This document shows positions 5,404-5,434 of a stretch of DNA of 5,434 nucleotides, in pieces; position 1 is the stretch's first letter; each line of letters opens with the position of its first letter. The notes under the pieces were generated by a model. It was given only the letters and a program-made list of their open reading frames with translations, did no database searches and was not told where the DNA came from. The position numbers and the translations under genes were made by a program. This DNA is from VGEM01 sp033764265 (GTDB lineage: Bacteria > Pseudomonadota > Alphaproteobacteria > Rhodospirillales > Rhodospirillaceae). The DNA is taken from the NCBI GenBank assembly GCA_033764265.1, contig JANRJB010000407.1, positions 1 to 5,434 of the forward strand. The letters run 5' to 3'.

Positions 5404-5434
5404 AGGCGAAGTTTGCCTCGAATTCGGCGGGCGA

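Noticed and set aside
5342..5434. Minus-strand open frame entering from the right edge, ending at 5342
   Set aside because: About 30 codons with no recognised motif, and it runs through the palindrome; too little to support a gene.

Overview
The window comes from a GC-rich bacterial chromosome, most likely a proteobacterium. The protein families (a CyaC-like adenylate cyclase, a DUF3034 outer membrane protein and a periplasmic group I truncated hemoglobin) and the AT-rich GGGG-containing repeats fit a beta- or gammaproteobacterium, but the sequence does not name the species. All six genes I accept are on the + strand. They form two blocks, separated and bordered by three islands of AT-rich repeats.

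Block 1 (about 134-1881) looks like an accessory module. A 21-bp direct repeat lies at 134-154 and again at 1825-1845. Between the copies are a FitA/VapB-type ribbon-helix-helix antitoxin with no PIN toxin beside it (241-468), a small HNH-type nuclease candidate (505-969), and a Swt1-like HEPN protein with an RNxxxH motif and a C-terminal zinc ribbon (966-1685). The last two genes overlap in ATGA. A DNase candidate coupled to an RNase candidate, with a possible autoregulator in front, suggests a compact defence or toxin module. That function is inferred.

Block 2 (2012-5211) looks like one respiratory or redox signalling operon. It opens with a membrane class III nucleotide cyclase that joins a six-helix, histidine-rich diheme anchor of succinate-dehydrogenase type, an adrenodoxin-like 2Fe-2S domain and a complete class IIIb catalytic domain. 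This is the layout of Sinorhizobium meliloti CyaC, a quinone-responsive adenylate cyclase. It is followed by a DUF3034 outer membrane protein and, 2 nt later, by an exported truncated hemoglobin with an unusually apolar predicted distal pocket. The cyclase would report quinone or heme redox state as cAMP. The two exported proteins may handle a gas or redox ligand in the envelope, but their link to the cyclase rests on gene order alone.

Edges: the first 89 bases are low-complexity G-rich sequence ending in 31 consecutive G, probably a contig-end artefact. The last 220 bases hold a second repeat family in three tandem copies and a perfect 32-bp palindrome. In my recollection that repeat type occurs near REP-associated tyrosine transposase genes, but no such gene is inside the window.
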